A DNA stretch of 64,000 nt, taken from contig VWYX01000215.1 in NCBI GenBank assembly GCA_013396525.1, positions 967,512 to 1,031,511 of the forward strand. Reading direction: 5' to 3'. Both the position numbers and the translations under genes were made by a program. This document shows positions 49,901 to 63,125 of this stretch, in pieces; the stretch's first letter is position 1; every line of letters begins with the position of its first letter. The DNA is from Chaetorhynchus papuensis (taxonomy: Eukaryota > Chordata > Aves > Passeriformes > Rhipiduridae). The notes beneath the pieces were generated by a model, which searched no databases, was not told where the DNA came from, and saw nothing but the letters and a program-made list of their open reading frames with translations.

Positions 49901-52900
49901 CCCCCCCAGACTACTTTCTCCCTTTTCCTTTCTGTCTGCAGCATTTAGCTTTTCTTCTCTTTCAGACTCTCTTTCACTACTTGCTTATGCAACAACCAGC
50001 AACGTGTAAAGGTCCTTTGGGTTGGAGCTGCAACCAAAGAACACGTGAATATCTTCAGTAAAAGTCATGTTTTGGATCTGCCCCATGCTTGTTTGGGGTC
50101 TCTTGAGTGAACACCTCTGGCATTCCCCATGCTCTTAAAATCAGGAAAATTGTGCCTGGTGAGATAAATGGATAAAAATCATATAATTTGTCTGACTTAT
50201 AAAGCACCACAGTTTACAGTATTCCACTAAACATAAGTAATTTAAAGTAATTGAATAAAATAAAAAAATTCAATATTGTCCTTGTTTCAATATTTTGCCC
50301 TTTTCCATCCTCAATTCACTAAAATAAACTTGAAAAACCCCAAAGTAGCAAAGAAACTGAAATATCCCCACTAAATAAGAACTGCTTAAAAAAATATGGC
50401 AAAGTGGTATCAGTAGCTGTGAGTTCTTATTTTGCTCAAAAAGCTGGTAAGTTTTTAATTGGGAGGGATATAAACAGACTGCAGTATATTAGTTGTTATT
50501 AGCTGAAAAACTGAAAAACTAAAAAAATGCGACCTGGAAATTACATATCAGCTTCTGTGAAAAGTTGATAAATTTATTAGCATGTCTCCTGTGATGGAGA
50601 TATGTGAACTTTTATGTTTTTCACTTAAATCAGGGGTGGCTGTGAAGAAGGGGGGTTTAGCAAGCACATTAAAAGGAGTGCTACCCATTACCGCGTTAAA
50701 GAAGAGATGTATTTGATACTCGTTTCGCAGGAGGTGCTTGATAGCCCTCTCACTCTTTTCCTGTTTACCACAGATACAAAATCTTCTATTTGCCTCCAAG
50801 TCTGTTCTGTACCTGGCAGCTGCCCATTCGACACCCCCATATCACCAAATCTCAGCTCTCTGCACAAGTGGAGTGAAGGTGAAGGAAACCTCCTGGAAAC
50901 CCCTGAGCCCAAGAAACAGGGGACAAGGAGAAGGGCACCAGGGCCATCTGAGAGAGCAGAGGCTTCTTGCTGCCAAAGGTAAAGTCCGTCCATATTCACT
51001 GTGCTGTTAGTGGGCTCCCTGTGACAGCCTGCAGCAGGCTCCTCTCCCTTGATACCCTCCATAAAACTGCTTTTTTCTGTTTGACTGTTCTGCTGAGTGA
51101 TGTGGAGAGGGGAGAAAATGGAAAATGCTGTGCCCTGCTTGGGTTCTGTTAAAGGTATTAACCGTGTAGGGGTCTGAAGTAGAACATCTCCGGTCTCTGC
51201 TCAGCCCAGGAGAAACATTCGAATTTTGCCAGAAGTAGATGCTTTTTATCTGTAAATCTAGGTTTATGTATCTCTACATATCTACCTACATACTTACAGA
51301 TCTATTTATCTACAACACAATATTCATTATTTTTGGAATATTTTTTAGTTTTGATAGTTGAATCTACAAACTGCTTTTAAGAGGTCCTAGACAGGCAATC
51401 AAGAAACGTGAGTGAGTGCTGCATCACTTAGTCACAGCGTGTCAGTTTCACACATCAAAAGCATTAGCAGGCAGTATTTTCTACCTGTTGCTTGTTGCTG
51501 CAAGAAGAGCCGCTATCTAGTGACTCAATAACTGAACATTTAAAGGTTTATGCCTTATAAAAAGTTAAAATTAATAATGCAGATGTCCCAGCTACAGCTA
51601 AGAGCCCAATACAGTAGGGAATTACACTATCGATGCAGCACGGCCTTTCTCTCATTATTTGTTATTTTTGAACACGGAATTCTGTGGGGTTGAATGCTGT
51701 ATTTGTAACAGTTTTCTCTGCATTGCACATACCAATTGAGACAATGCCCTGAGAAGAGCTGAGGCAGGTCAGTGAGGCATGAGCAGGATCCATACCTGGA
51801 GCAGAGGATGGACACTGACACTCCTCTGGGCTGTATGTACAGATCATTCTGTTCCCCCCACAAGTGGCACAGCCTGGCAAGAAGGGGTGAACTGGGATTC
51901 CTTCCTATCAATACAAAAAGTTTTCACTGTTCTCTTTCTTTTTGTATCCCCAGGCAGTAATCTTTAATTCAGGAGAGCACATCCTCCACTTCTATAGAAT
52001 TAATCACTTCCATTCATATTATTGCTTCATCTTAACAGCAGCGATTATTACAAATTATTCTTCCCTCCTGGAAACTCTGTGTCTCTGAAGCTCTTTCAAG
52101 ATGTGGTCAACCTGTAAGCAGGTGCAACATAGGTGCAGCACAGCATAAACTTTCAAAAGTCTTAGCAGTGAAAAACAAAACCCTTTTGAAAGAATCACCT
52201 CTTGAAATGTGAACACTCAAGTCTGGAAACCCAATCCACTTTTATAGGAGTCATGAACTGACATCTGAAACAATAAAAAAGTTGGCTAAAGCACTGACTC
52301 ACTCTTGGAGAACGTCAGATTATTTTGCTATTTTGAGGCTGCCTTCATAGCAATTCTTGAGAAATGAGCGCGAGGAAACACTCCCGCTAATGTTTTGGTT
52401 TTCTCTTCACTAGAAAACTGAAGCTGGACAGAACAGGCTGGAGCACTAAACTGCTGTGTTGTAGCAAAAGGCACAGCCAAGCTGCTCACCAGCTGCCCTG
52501 GAGCTCAGTGCAGCCCACAGCTTGGCACTGCAGGTGCTGCTGTGCAGCCCTGTGAACTCCTTGTTGCTTCAGAGTTTTCTGCACGCAATCCCAGACCCAC
52601 TATGGAAAAGTAGCTTGCATGTCTCTGCACTCTGTGCCAGTACCTGGTCCTGATCAGCTCTGCTAAAAATGAGGTTATACTGCTGGGTGACAGCTTCTTC
52701 AGGCAAAACACTTTTATGAGAGTCTTTATGCTACAGGCAAAAAGCTTCCCCACCCCAGGGAGCACAAGAAAATTGAGATCCTTAGATCAGATACAGGATT
52801 TGTATCTTTTTTATCATTATGACTATTCAGAGACCTGAATTTTTACCTGTCATTGTAATGATGAGGGGCTTGTCCACTGGGTCTAAAGCAGTTTCAGGAA

Positions 52901-53055
52901 AACAGAGAGCATCCCAGTGCTCACAGTTACACATGTCTAGGAACAATCAGCAGGCTGCAGGGCAGCCCTTTGGGTGGCACAGCTGTTCTTGTCCAGCCAG
53001 TGTGACCAAGACTGCATTTTGTAGTCACCCCTCTGCCTGGAGGCTGACCCACAGG
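34951..53055. other. Long intergenic stretch without an identifiable gene
   Basis: About 18 kb in which I found no exon or RNA gene that I can support. Numerous open frames of 60-185 codons on both strands (largest 45581-46135 minus, 47022-47555 minus, 43088-43558 plus) show no conserved motifs, and many overlap each other. There is a pyrimidine-rich plus strand around 48500-49230 and a degenerate tetranucleotide tract at 51247-51315. A possible small exon at 38883-38948 is described under findings. Noncoding 5' exons of the receptor gene at 53 kb could lie here. Confidence 0.5.
51247..51315. repeat. Degenerate (tatc/tac)n microsatellite
   Basis: A run of imperfect tatc, tacatc and tacata units. 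Low-complexity repeat. Confidence 0.7.
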
Positions 53056-53126
53056 CTCAACACAGCACAGACAGAGGCAGAAGCCACCATGGGAGTGCTC
53101 TGCCAGGACAGCCAGACATTTTTAAC

Positions 53127-53155
53127 CCTTTCTCTTTCCTGCACAGGTACCTGAG
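53127..53155 (+). other. Splice acceptor and short 5' UTR before the receptor ATG
   Basis: The tract tctctttcctgcacag, ending at 53146, is a strong 3' splice site. Nine bases (gtacctgag) then lead to the ATG. It implies at least one noncoding exon upstream, as in most CC chemokine receptor genes. Confidence 0.75.
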
Positions 53156-54211
53156 ATGGATCCCACCAGCCAATTCCTTGGCACAACAGAATATGACTAT
53201 GGATATGATGAAAACACTGCTCCGTGCAACGAAGGAAACAACTTCCGCAGGTTTAAATCCCTCTTTCTGCCAATTCTTTACTGCCTCGTGTTTGTCTTCT
53301 GCCTCCTGGGAAACTCCTTGGTCCTCTGGGTTCTCTTGACCAGGAAAAGGCTGGCAACAATGACTGACATCTGCCTGCTGAACCTCGCAGCCTCTGATCT
53401 CCTCTTTGTTCTGCCTCTCCCTTTCCAAGCCCACTACGCTTCGGACCAGTGGGTTTTTGGCAATGCCATGTGCAAGATAATGGCTGGCATTTACTACACA
53501 GGTTTTTACAGCAGTATTTTCTTTATAACCCTCATGAGTGTGGACAGGTACATAGCAATTGTCCATGCTGTCTATGCCATGAGGATACGGACGGCCACTT
53601 GTGGCATAATTATCAGTTTGATCCTGTGGCTGGTGGCTGGATTGGCTTCTGTACCCAACATCATGTTCAGCCAGGAGCTGGAGATCGAGCAGGCTTTGCA
53701 GTGTGTCCCCACGTACCCCCCAGGTGACAATACCTGGAAGGTTGCTTCTCAGTTTGCAGCCAACATCTTGGGCCTCTTGATTCCCTTTAGCATCCTCGTT
53801 TGCTGCTACACTCAGATACTGAGAAACCTGCAAAAATGCAAAAACCGGAACAAGGTCAAGGCCATCAAGATGATCTTCATCATCGTCATTGTTTTCTTCC
53901 TCTTCTGGACCCCCTTCAACGTCGCGCTGTTCCTCGACTCTCTGCAGAGCCTGCACATCATCAATGACTGCGAGGCGAGCTCCCAGATAGCACTGGCCCT
54001 GCAGCTGACAGAAACCATCTCCTTCATCCACTGCTGCCTGAACCCCGTCATCTACGCCTTCGCTGGTGTGACATTCAAGGCCCATCTTAAAGGGCTCCTT
54101 CAGTCCTGTGGCCGTGTCCTCTCCAGCCCTGCCGGAGGGGCCGGGGCTGGGCAGTCATTTTCGGCACCCACCCAGCTCTCTGCCTGGTCTGACAGCGCAG
54201 GGGCCCTGTGA
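53156..54211 (+). CDS. CCR8L: CC chemokine receptor, CCR8-like
   Basis: 351 residues in one coding exon, a class A GPCR at the cell surface that signals through Gi on chemokine binding. The N-terminus has TEYDYGYDE (11-19), a likely sulfotyrosine cluster. Membrane segments lie near 37-62, 71-94, 106-130, 150-168, 200-222, 238-260 and 283-302. Disulfides are Cys24-Cys272 and Cys106-Cys183. Motifs are DRYIAIVHAVYA (130-141), FWTPFN (250-255) and NPVIY (296-300). The segment QWVFG..MCK...G.YY.GFYSS.FFITLMSVDRY, and NILGLLIPF in TM5, resemble human CCR8 more than CCR1/2/3/5. Length is normal. The tail after residue 320 is short and Gly/Ala/Ser-rich and is the least conserved part. Next to XCR1 this fits the avian gene called CCR8-like; orthology to mammalian CCR8 proper is not certain. 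Confidence 0.85.
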   Translation: MDPTSQFLGTTEYDYGYDENTAPCNEGNNFRRFKSLFLPILYCLVFVFCLLGNSLVLWVLLTRKRLATMTDICLLNLAASDLLFVLPLPFQAHYASDQWVFGNAMCKIMAGIYYTGFYSSIFFITLMSVDRYIAIVHAVYAMRIRTATCGIIISLILWLVAGLASVPNIMFSQELEIEQALQCVPTYPPGDNTWKVASQFAANILGLLIPFSILVCCYTQILRNLQKCKNRNKVKAIKMIFIIVIVFFLFWTPFNVALFLDSLQSLHIINDCEASSQIALALQLTETISFIHCCLNPVIYAFAGVTFKAHLKGLLQSCGRVLSSPAGGAGAGQSFSAPTQLSAWSDSAGAL

Positions 54212-55056
54212 GCCCACCTGAGCTGCCTTCTGCTGGCGTGAGGGGCTGGCCAGAGCTCTGCTGGGGTGCTGGAGGTTGTACTGTGTGCGCAGCATCCCCT
54301 GGCAGGTGCGGAATGCCTGTGCCTCCTGTTGGGATACGCTAGGAACTGCCACGTAGGAAGCTGTGACATTGGTTTCCCAAGAGCACCGGTGCATTTGTAC
54401 AATGGTGACCATACGGTTGCCACAGAATAATTTTTGACTAAGTTTTAGAGCTCCTGTAATACATTTCAGCAAGCAGGGTGTTTCTTCTAGTATCTATTTT
54501 CTCCTCTGACAAAAGCATCTCTTCTGCCTCACCCCCAAGTATGCTCTGCCTTGTGGAAGCTGAATCCCTGCATCCCTGGGACACGTGTGCGACACCCCTC
54601 TGGAAAGTGGGGAAGTGGACAGGCATGGAACTGCTTCACATTGCAAAGAGGGAATCACCTCAGCCATTGTCACCACTTGCCCTTTGCCTCAGCTCCTAGG
54701 CAAAAAAGTCCCTCAGGACCCTGTTTGTTGTGGGATGGTCCCAGGGGCACAGCCCTGGAATCCTTGGAACTGCTGCTGCCCAGAGCAGCCTTTGGTAGTG
54801 ATGCCTCCAAAAATAACAAAGCAATGGCTCCAGGTGTCCCCTGTACTGGTCACTCATGGAGGTTCCTACACTTGAGAACATTGTCCTCAGAGCAGGTGGG
54901 GGGCCTGTATCACCTCTGCAGCTGTGGGACCTCCAACTTTGTGCCTGCAGCACTCGCTGCTAAATGTAACCACCACAAAATGGCCTGTAGCAAAGTAGGC
55001 TTTGTCTCTTTTCCCAAATGCCTTTATTTTCTGCCATTTTTGAAACGCTTTCTTTG

Positions 55057-55062
55057 AATAAA
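55057..55062 (+). other. CCR8L: Poly(A) signal AATAAA of the CCR8-like gene
   Basis: The first canonical AATAAA that I found on the plus strand after the receptor stop, about 0.85 kb downstream, followed within 15 bp by a U/GU-rich stretch (ccttttttgtcctgg). It sets a plausible 3' UTR of 54212 to about 55080. Confidence 0.65.
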
Positions 55063-55080
55063 CATTAGCTACACCTTTTT

Positions 55081-58000
55081 TGTCCTGGTTCTTGAAAGTC
55101 TGCCTAATGACTCACAAGCCTCGATTGGAAACTTTGGTTTTGCTTATTTTTGTGTGGGTATCACATAAAATATATCTGATGGAACTGAGAGGCACCCTGA
55201 AGCTCTTCAGCAAAATAAGTCTTATCTCCAGTTTCCTGACGAGGAAGCTTTGCTCTCCAAATCCCAGTAAAAATTCACAGGGAAAAAATAACATTTATAT
55301 TGAGGTAGTATTACTGCAAACACATTTTTAAAAGTTAATCAAGAGAACACATGAAATCAGGGAAAACACAGCCTAGATATCGTCAAAAATTTTATTTTTT
55401 TAGCGTAATAAAACATTTAAATATTTTCCTAATCCTACCTTTCCTTCTGAAAATATAATTGCAAGTTTTTATGCCTCTTAAAAAATTCCAAAAAATTATT
55501 TTAACCTTGGTGCCAAAATATTATTGTCAGAACTACCAGAACAGAGACACAAATACACCCAGCACTTGTACACAGCACAAAATCACCCCAAACACTTGTA
55601 CACAGCAGAGGACCCAGAAGCATTGTGCCTCTTCTCTAAATATGAAATTTTATTTTTAATGGGTTGAACTGCTAGATTTTATGCTACTCTTATATGTGAT
55701 GGAAAGATTCTATGGAGACACTAAGCAATGTTCAAATATTTTTGCACTTGCATGCACCGAAAGAGTTCTGGATAAGAGCACTACATTCACAGGATTATAA
55801 TTATGGCCAAAATGGTAGTGCCATTTCTTCAGTTATACATTTTTTTTAGGCAGAAACTTGTCAATGACAGTCTACTTTTCTCTGCACGTGTAATAATCTT
55901 GGAATAAAGCAGGTAGCAGATGCACTGTTTCCTCAGATTCAAGGGTTCTGACACAAAGTAAAATTGGTGAAAAGAAATTTTGCCATCTACTCATAACAAG
56001 ATCAGTTAGTTCTCATGTGCTGAGACGTTATCAGCTGCAAATACCACTGAAAAAGCACCAAGGAACATTCAGATCTGATGTCACCTGGATTTCCTGGGGT
56101 TGGGTGTGATACTGTGGATATATATGCCAAAATACATAGCTCAATCTTGTTCCACTAAATTGGTGGAAAGGTGATCTCTATTCAGAAGAGGATGGAATAA
56201 GGAAATTATTGCTGCTTGTAGAACAGACCTTCTAATGATATGCTGCATATCTAAAGCAATTTTTTTTTCTCCAGAAATACCAGGCTGTATTGAAACCATT
56301 GATATCAGATTGCCAGTTGAACTACTAAGTACCACTTTTCACATTTAGTAACATTTCCTTACCTAGTTCTGAAGTGTGCGTGTTCTGAAGGGCTTGAACT
56401 TTTCATCCAAGTTTCACAGTACTCCACTTTTCTGTTCCATGTTTCTCTGTCCTTTTGTAGCAGGATCCCTGTGACACTGAGACCTCATCCAGGTCTGACC
56501 TTACTCTACTCCAAGGCCTCTTGGCCACGTGCAACAAAATATCCAAACATGCACCTCCTCAAAAACACCTCCCAGACCTTTAAAATGAATGAAGCATACT
56601 AATACTGTGCAAAGCACTGAAAAGGAGCACTGAGAGCTAGAAAAGAAAATAATAATGTGTATTGTGGTGCTGTTGGTGATTCCTTCTGGCTTTTCTCCAG
56701 CCTATGATTGCCGGGTTCAGAGCTTTCACAGTGTTCCTCAGTTCTACTGACTTACCATGGGACAGCCCAAACTTAAGAAGGTGTGAGACTGAATTTTAGA
56801 TGTCCTCCATCTGGCCCACCCCCCAGGCTAGGGTCATGAGAAATCTGATTTGATGGGGGCTTCTGGGAGATTAAAAATGTGAACTTGAAAGACCATTCTA
56901 CAGGAAGAAAAGTTCCTGAAACTGAAGTTCTGCCTCCTTAGGATCAGTACTGGGGGGTTGTGCATACTCTGGCTCTCTGTCTTTGACTCCGTGAAGCTCC
57001 CCTCCTTCTGTAAGGAAAAGCACCTGGTGTGAGAGCAGGCAAAAGTGCTGGCTTGTTCTGGACTTGCCCTTGGCATCTAGCAGGTGTAGAGGTCTGTGAT
57101 CCAGCTAAGGGACTGTGCCTTCCTAACGGGAACAGCTGGCAGAAGGACAAGGAAGGCAACCCACAGAAGCTGTAGAAAACATCTACTCTTCCTTGCTTCT
57201 TCCACTTCTAGGGGGGAAAAGCAGATGTCGATTTCTGACTAAGTACTGGAGTTTCACTCATCGAACCCTTTTCAAGATCTCTCACTAGCTCTCATTTAAG
57301 GTGCTTAAGAAATATGACAAGTGAAAATCAACCCACGGAAACCTTGTGTTGGAACGATGACAGAAATCCTGCAATACTTCAGGATGATACAGCTTTGAGA
57401 AAAAAAATCACAATGAAACTTCCTCTTATAATACTAAATTATTCCATCTAATCTTAGTGATTTTGGGACACCATGAGTATATGCCTCTGAAGAGCCGGAA
57501 AATTTCTTTACAGACCTACCAGGTGTTCTTTACTGCCCATTAGATACTGAGGGCAGTGGTTTCCAGGCAACCCATCACTGCCAGCCCCAGGCACCTTTAC
57601 AGCATCATCACACAGACAGTCTGCTCCAGAGACACAAACCTGTGAGGTCAGAAAACCATCCTGTGCTCAGGATAAACAGCAGCTGAGAGGTGTGACTATC
57701 AGCTCATAGGACTGCTGGTTCTGGACCTAGCTCAGATGTACCTGTAACTGTACCATATAAACACATTTCTCCACTTATTACAACCTGTGCACCAAAATGT
57801 TCTTAGGGATGGCTATTGGAGAGTCCCTCAGGTTCTCCAGCAGTTCAGGAACACAGATATGAATAGTCTGTTACAGCAGGGGCATGGGAGACAGGAAGAA
57901 CCCTCAAAGTTTGCAGATGGGATGGAATATTTGTGACAAAGCCAAACACAGGTTCTCTAAAAAGAATATAGAAAAAAATATCAGTAACAGCTGTAGTATG

Positions 58001-61000
58001 GTAGAAGATGGAATTGTAAGGTAGAAGATCATCTCATCTCTTGGCAGAAGGTGGAAACATGAAGTTATGCCTGGGCACTGCTCTTAATTCCAGGAGCTGC
58101 TTTAGTCCCCTCCAACTTAGAAATTTCAACCCACTCTAGTATATTTTTGATCTTTCAGTTTCCTTGCCTCTTTTTCTTTTCTCCAGATCACTTCCCTTAG
58201 CACAGACCTCCCAATCCTAAGGACTACTTCCTCTGTTTTAGGAGTCTCTAGCACCTTGGTTTCTTTTCCAGTGTAAACATGCTGGAGAATAAGTCTGTTC
58301 CTTTGCCTCTAATCCTTACCTTACAGCACACCTCTTTGCTTCTCCACATCAACGTGTCAGGTCGTTGGCTCTCAAAAGCTGGGGCTGAACAAAGTTGCCC
58401 TATGTGGAAGGCTGGTGAGCGAAAGAGAAGCTGGTGAATTCTTCTAGCCTATCTCCAGCTCAAAATTATAAAAATTTCTTGAAATAAATTAATGTATCTT
58501 CTTGGTATTGTCTTGTGAAATATTTGCTGAAAATTACCTCTTGTTACAGAGGAATCTGATAAGGGGGAGGTTTCTGTAACCGTGTAAATGGAGACTCTGT
58601 TTCCCAAGTGTCTTCTGCAGCCTTGTGACCCAGTAACACGGAGTTGGTGCTGCTGTTGCCGGGTCACTGGCTTTGTGCTGAGTGTGCAAGGCCTCAGGGC
58701 CGGCGTTTGCCAGCCTGGCTTTGCCAGAACCCACTGTGACCTGCCCAAAGCTTTGGTTTTGCTTGGTTTAGCTGTAACAGCAGTTCTTCTGAGTAGGTGG
58801 CTATATTTAATTTGTCCTACTTTTGCTTACCTTTCAGGGCACAGCCACAATTTTTATATAGACAGTAGTAAAAAGCAGCTACTCTTTCTAACATGAGGCT
58901 GCAACACAGAGAAATACAGTCTGAGTATGACAGCTGAGGCCTTGAGAAGCCAGGAAAGAGCAAGAGGTGTAGAGGGACCATTTCATGAGGGACTGGCTGG
59001 CTGAACTACTGTAGCTATTTATTGTTTTGGATGACATATTATCAGTAGTATCGTATTTCGTTGCTGTTGTTTCTGCTCAGAAGCATTAATGTCTTTGTTA
59101 TTTTTTCCTCCTATCTTCCTTTTTTTTTCTGAGATATTTAGATCCAGACTAATAACGATTGTGGGATTATGGCGCTAAAAATTTCAGTTACAGTAAAAAC
59201 AAATCACTTGGTTTCTGTGTAAAGTGCTTCCTTTCTGCCCACCGTGAGCATTACATTTGCCCCACAGGTGAGGTCAAGCAGGCAGCATTGGACACCTTGG
59301 TAGACAGACTGGGTTGTGGCATTGCAAGTTTATGAGGTACAGCAGCCCTTTGGGGAAACCCAAAACAGGTGTGAGAGAGTGAACCTGCCTCACCCGGAAA
59401 GCCTGAGATTTCACAGGTGTGTGAGTATGATAATCAGTTCAAAGCCAGGTTCTGTCACATGTTTGAGGTCCACCACTGAATTCAGTGAGGCAGGACACAG
59501 TACTCATTGGGAATTTCCATACTGTTTCCTAGGGCTTGACATCAGAGTTTAAAAGATCCAGGTAAGAAGTATGTATTACCTCCTTCTCTTACTTAAGCTC
59601 AAGTTGTAAAGGATAGCTGTAATAGCCAAAATCAATGACGTTTCTCATTTGTGGCCACGTGCTGTAACTATTTGTAGTCCTTACACTAGAATCCTGGTTA
59701 GAGTAACGCACCTCACACCATCTTCTGCCTCATACCTTGTGCGGGTTTTGCTCTTCTTAATTAGAAATAAGTTATAACCAAAATACATTATCCAGTGCAA
59801 ACCCCAAATGCATTAATAAATCAACCCAGAAGTGAGATACAAAACTTTCTGTGGTTTTCAGCTTCTGCTGAAATGACCTCACAACACCGCTAAGTTATGA
59901 AGTATGCCTAACTTTAACTTTCTTTAAGAACCCGAAAATCTCAGAGGTCTGCTCACCACTCTGGTGGTCCTTGGATGACTTCTGTGCCCAACTGCTTTCT
60001 CTCTCTCTGTCAGCAGTTTCTTTCCTTCTCCTGACCTGGAGAAGATAATCAGGTGTCCTCTCTCATCCATCCCAGTGAACTCCACTGTCAGCTGGTCAGT
60101 CTGCCTCTCCCCCTAATGGGTCATCCTGTTCTCTTCCTTCACACTGGTTCTCAAGCTAGCTGACAAACTGTTTTCACTTGTCACAGCTTTCTGATACAGC
60201 TTCTCCAGGTCGTGGCTGATGCCCACAGCTTTTGGCCCTAATTTTTTTAAACTACTTTCTCAGGCAGAGAAAATGTTAGGCTATACCTCAGGAGAGACTC
60301 CTTGATTTCAGGTTAAAAAAGCACAGGCCTGGGGGCTTAGACTTCCCTGACAGCCTTTTCAGTGAAATGTGTCGAGGGAGGGAAGCTGGAAGTGCCAGTG
60401 GTGAGCACTGTGTAAGCATTTAATGTTTAATGCATTTAACATATGAACAACTCGGAGACAAGAAATGGCCCCTAGACAGTGTGAAAAACAGTGACAGACA
60501 GTGAACTTCTGCAATATCCACCAGTATTGAAAACATAGTGTGACTTGACAAAGTCTTGTAAAACGGAGCACCGGTGTACAAGGTTAACTCCCCAAACAAA
60601 CACACCAGTGAGTTTGGTTTTGAGATTTCAGGTGAAACCAAGTGCACTTTAGGCAATGAAAATACATTTTTTTTTTGCCAAGATTCATGTAAGTCTTTAC
60701 GTGGGCCTTTATCTCAGCCCATCTTAGTACAACGTAGGCAGAAGTACCGGCTTTCTTTTGAATTCTCTTGCTCATACAGCTTTTTAGCTGGAGTTATTTT
60801 TATCACTTACTTGAAGCTTGCTTTCATCTTAACACTCACACAATCTTTCCAAGAAGAATGACAAACGAGCTTGCATGTGCTAAATGTAAACCAACTCCTG
60901 CAACGGGATCTGAGAGCTTCACAAATACAGACGGACTTGGCTTCCTATCACTCTTTTTAACACTGATACTCTTCTGCACAGTGGCACAAACAGCCTATCC

Positions 61001-63125
61001 ACAACCATTCAAGTGACAAAGAAGGTGTAAAATATCTCCCTCGTGACAAAGCTGTAAGCTAGCTCCTCCATTCCCATTATGAGACAGAGATTAGTACTAC
61101 CTTAAAATATAAAAAAAAAAAAAAAAGAGAGAAAGAGGATGCAATGAAGTTTAACGTACCACAGCACAGAAAATACCAAGCCATCCTCTTTTGCTGAGGA
61201 TGGAGAAGAGTTTGAAGCCTGCAGTACTACAGACTCTGTGTGGTTAGTTTGGTGTGGATTGTGAAAAAAGTTTTGATGACTTATCTGAGGCCCTGTGTTT
61301 TCTTCTATTCCCTCTACAGAAGTTATGAAGGAAGTGGTGTCTCCACCCCATGAATAGAACTTGTCAGAAGATGACTAAGGTCAGAATCATTATGTGTGTC
61401 AGTTGGTGTAATGTGGCTACCAAGCTGGCCTCAGGCTGCTGGACTCTCTGTGGGGAGTTTTCTCAAAAATAGAGCAGGGTCTCCCAGGTAAGTGCACAGG
61501 AGTGCGAGGTCAGTCTCTGAGAAGTCTGAGGACTATTTGGAGCCATTTGAGTCTTTCTGGTTCAGATTCACTGAGCAGTTCTGCAGATGCCTGAGAAGCA
61601 AAATCAGGGAAGACTTGCATTTCAGAGATACCAAGACCTGTGCCACAAATACTACTGGAATCTGCAATCTTATCACAGGACAGGCACAAGTTTCAGAAAG
61701 GGAGTTAGACACTTAGAGCTGATTCTATCCTACCCACCCTAAAGTGACTAATACTGGCACACAAATTAAGCACCTTCCCTTTCTACTTACACTAAGATTT
61801 TCATAGTTAGCCTCTGCTGTTTTGTTCCTCATGTTCCAAGACTCAACGTGAAGATCAAGAACCAGCAGCTACAACAGACGAGAACCCTGCCCCAGCATAG
61901 CACTTTGCTTTGGAGAAAAACAGTTTACAAACCAGGTTCCACAAATTAGTGGAATGCTTGCAAAATGGGCATAATTGTATTGCTTCATCTCATAAATGTG
62001 GTAAGAAGGCAAATACAGTAAATGTCTGTGAAGGACTCAGATATCAGCCTGAGAGAACTAGAGACACAATCATGAGGGAAAAGCAAATTCTACAGTCCGA
62101 GAAGGGTCTGGGTAGTGTACATTCAATAGGGCCTGGTCCTGCACTGTAGTGAAGTGCACTAAAGAGAATCCCAAATAACCAGTCCCGCAGCTGGGAGGGT
62201 GCCTTCTGCAAAGGGAACCAAGCACTGAGCACCACGATGTTTGTACAGAGAGGTTAACGTGAAGGGCAGATTGCACTGATGTGTCCTTGTGTAGTTCTTC
62301 TGTGAGTAACGCAGTATATCTTAAGAATATCCCAGTTTAGGCACATCTCTGTTGTCAAGTCTTACTCCTCCAAGGCTCTGTGAAGTGCCCTAAAGTTGTA
62401 AGGAAGTACTGGGACATCTGAGCAGCTGATGAGGCAACTTGCATAAACCATCCACAGAAACTGTTTTACTTTTATGTATCTTCTTCCTCCCCCTCCTAAA
62501 ACACAGTTTTAGAGCACCTGCATGGATATGAGGACACAAGGGAAGAGGAGGACAGGCTTTGCAGCCTTACTTCTGTGCTATGATATAGTTTTCATGGGCA
62601 CAAGGAGAGTACAGTCTTCATAGTGCCATAACAAATCTGTTCCTGCTTCTGGGTGCATCACCACCTGGACTGGTTTTCACATCTACTTTAGGTCTATTCC
62701 TCTTCAGCAATGGAAGTAGACAGCATTATCAGGCTTACTTGCTGAAAATCACCTCAGCCCCAAAGAACAGCAAAACAAAAATACGTGAATTGATGTTTCT
62801 CCAAAATAAATGGCTTGTGGTCACCAAAAGCCCTGAAGACTTCATTCAGGTTACCTGAAACAGTTTTACCAATGCACAGGTTGGCCGTCTACCCTGAACT
62901 TGCTGCTTAGGCTGTTTATATCATTAAAGAGAGCTCCCTCCATAGGGTGACTAATTCTAGCCTAAGGTGGAGTAGCTTAAAATAGTTTGTCACCCTCTCC
63001 AAATACCGACCTCTGTCCCTTGATTAGAGAGGGAGCCCTTAGATTAGCCAGCCAACTACCAACTAAGGGTGGGAGAGACGCTTCCTACAGCCTACAACTT
63101 CCAGTTTGAAGCAGTTGGGAAGGAA
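55081..63125. other. Intergenic, no gene recognised
   Basis: I searched for further chemokine receptor remnants (DRY, NPxxY, HCC.NP patterns) by eye and saw none. There is a poly-A run at 61111-61126 followed by GA-rich sequence. Small open frames have no recognisable content. Confidence 0.5.
55563..55607. repeat. Short tandem repeat, 30-bp period
   Basis: The string cacttgtacacagca occurs at 55563 and again at 55593 within a CA-rich stretch. Minor low-complexity feature. Confidence 0.7.

Noticed and set aside
53057..54085. 342-codon open frame antisense to the CCR8-like gene
   Set aside because: It overlaps the receptor coding exon almost completely. The frame is a by-product of the receptor's codon composition, and the peptide shows no domain.
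58588..58896. Open frame with a hydrophobic segment (ALVLLGLAVTAVLLSRWLYL)
   Set aside because: A single hydrophobic run in a 102-codon frame, with no homology recognised and no regulatory or splice support.
61111..61126. Poly-A run as a possible retrogene tail
   Set aside because: No recognisable coding sequence or target-site duplication precedes it; treated as a simple repeat.
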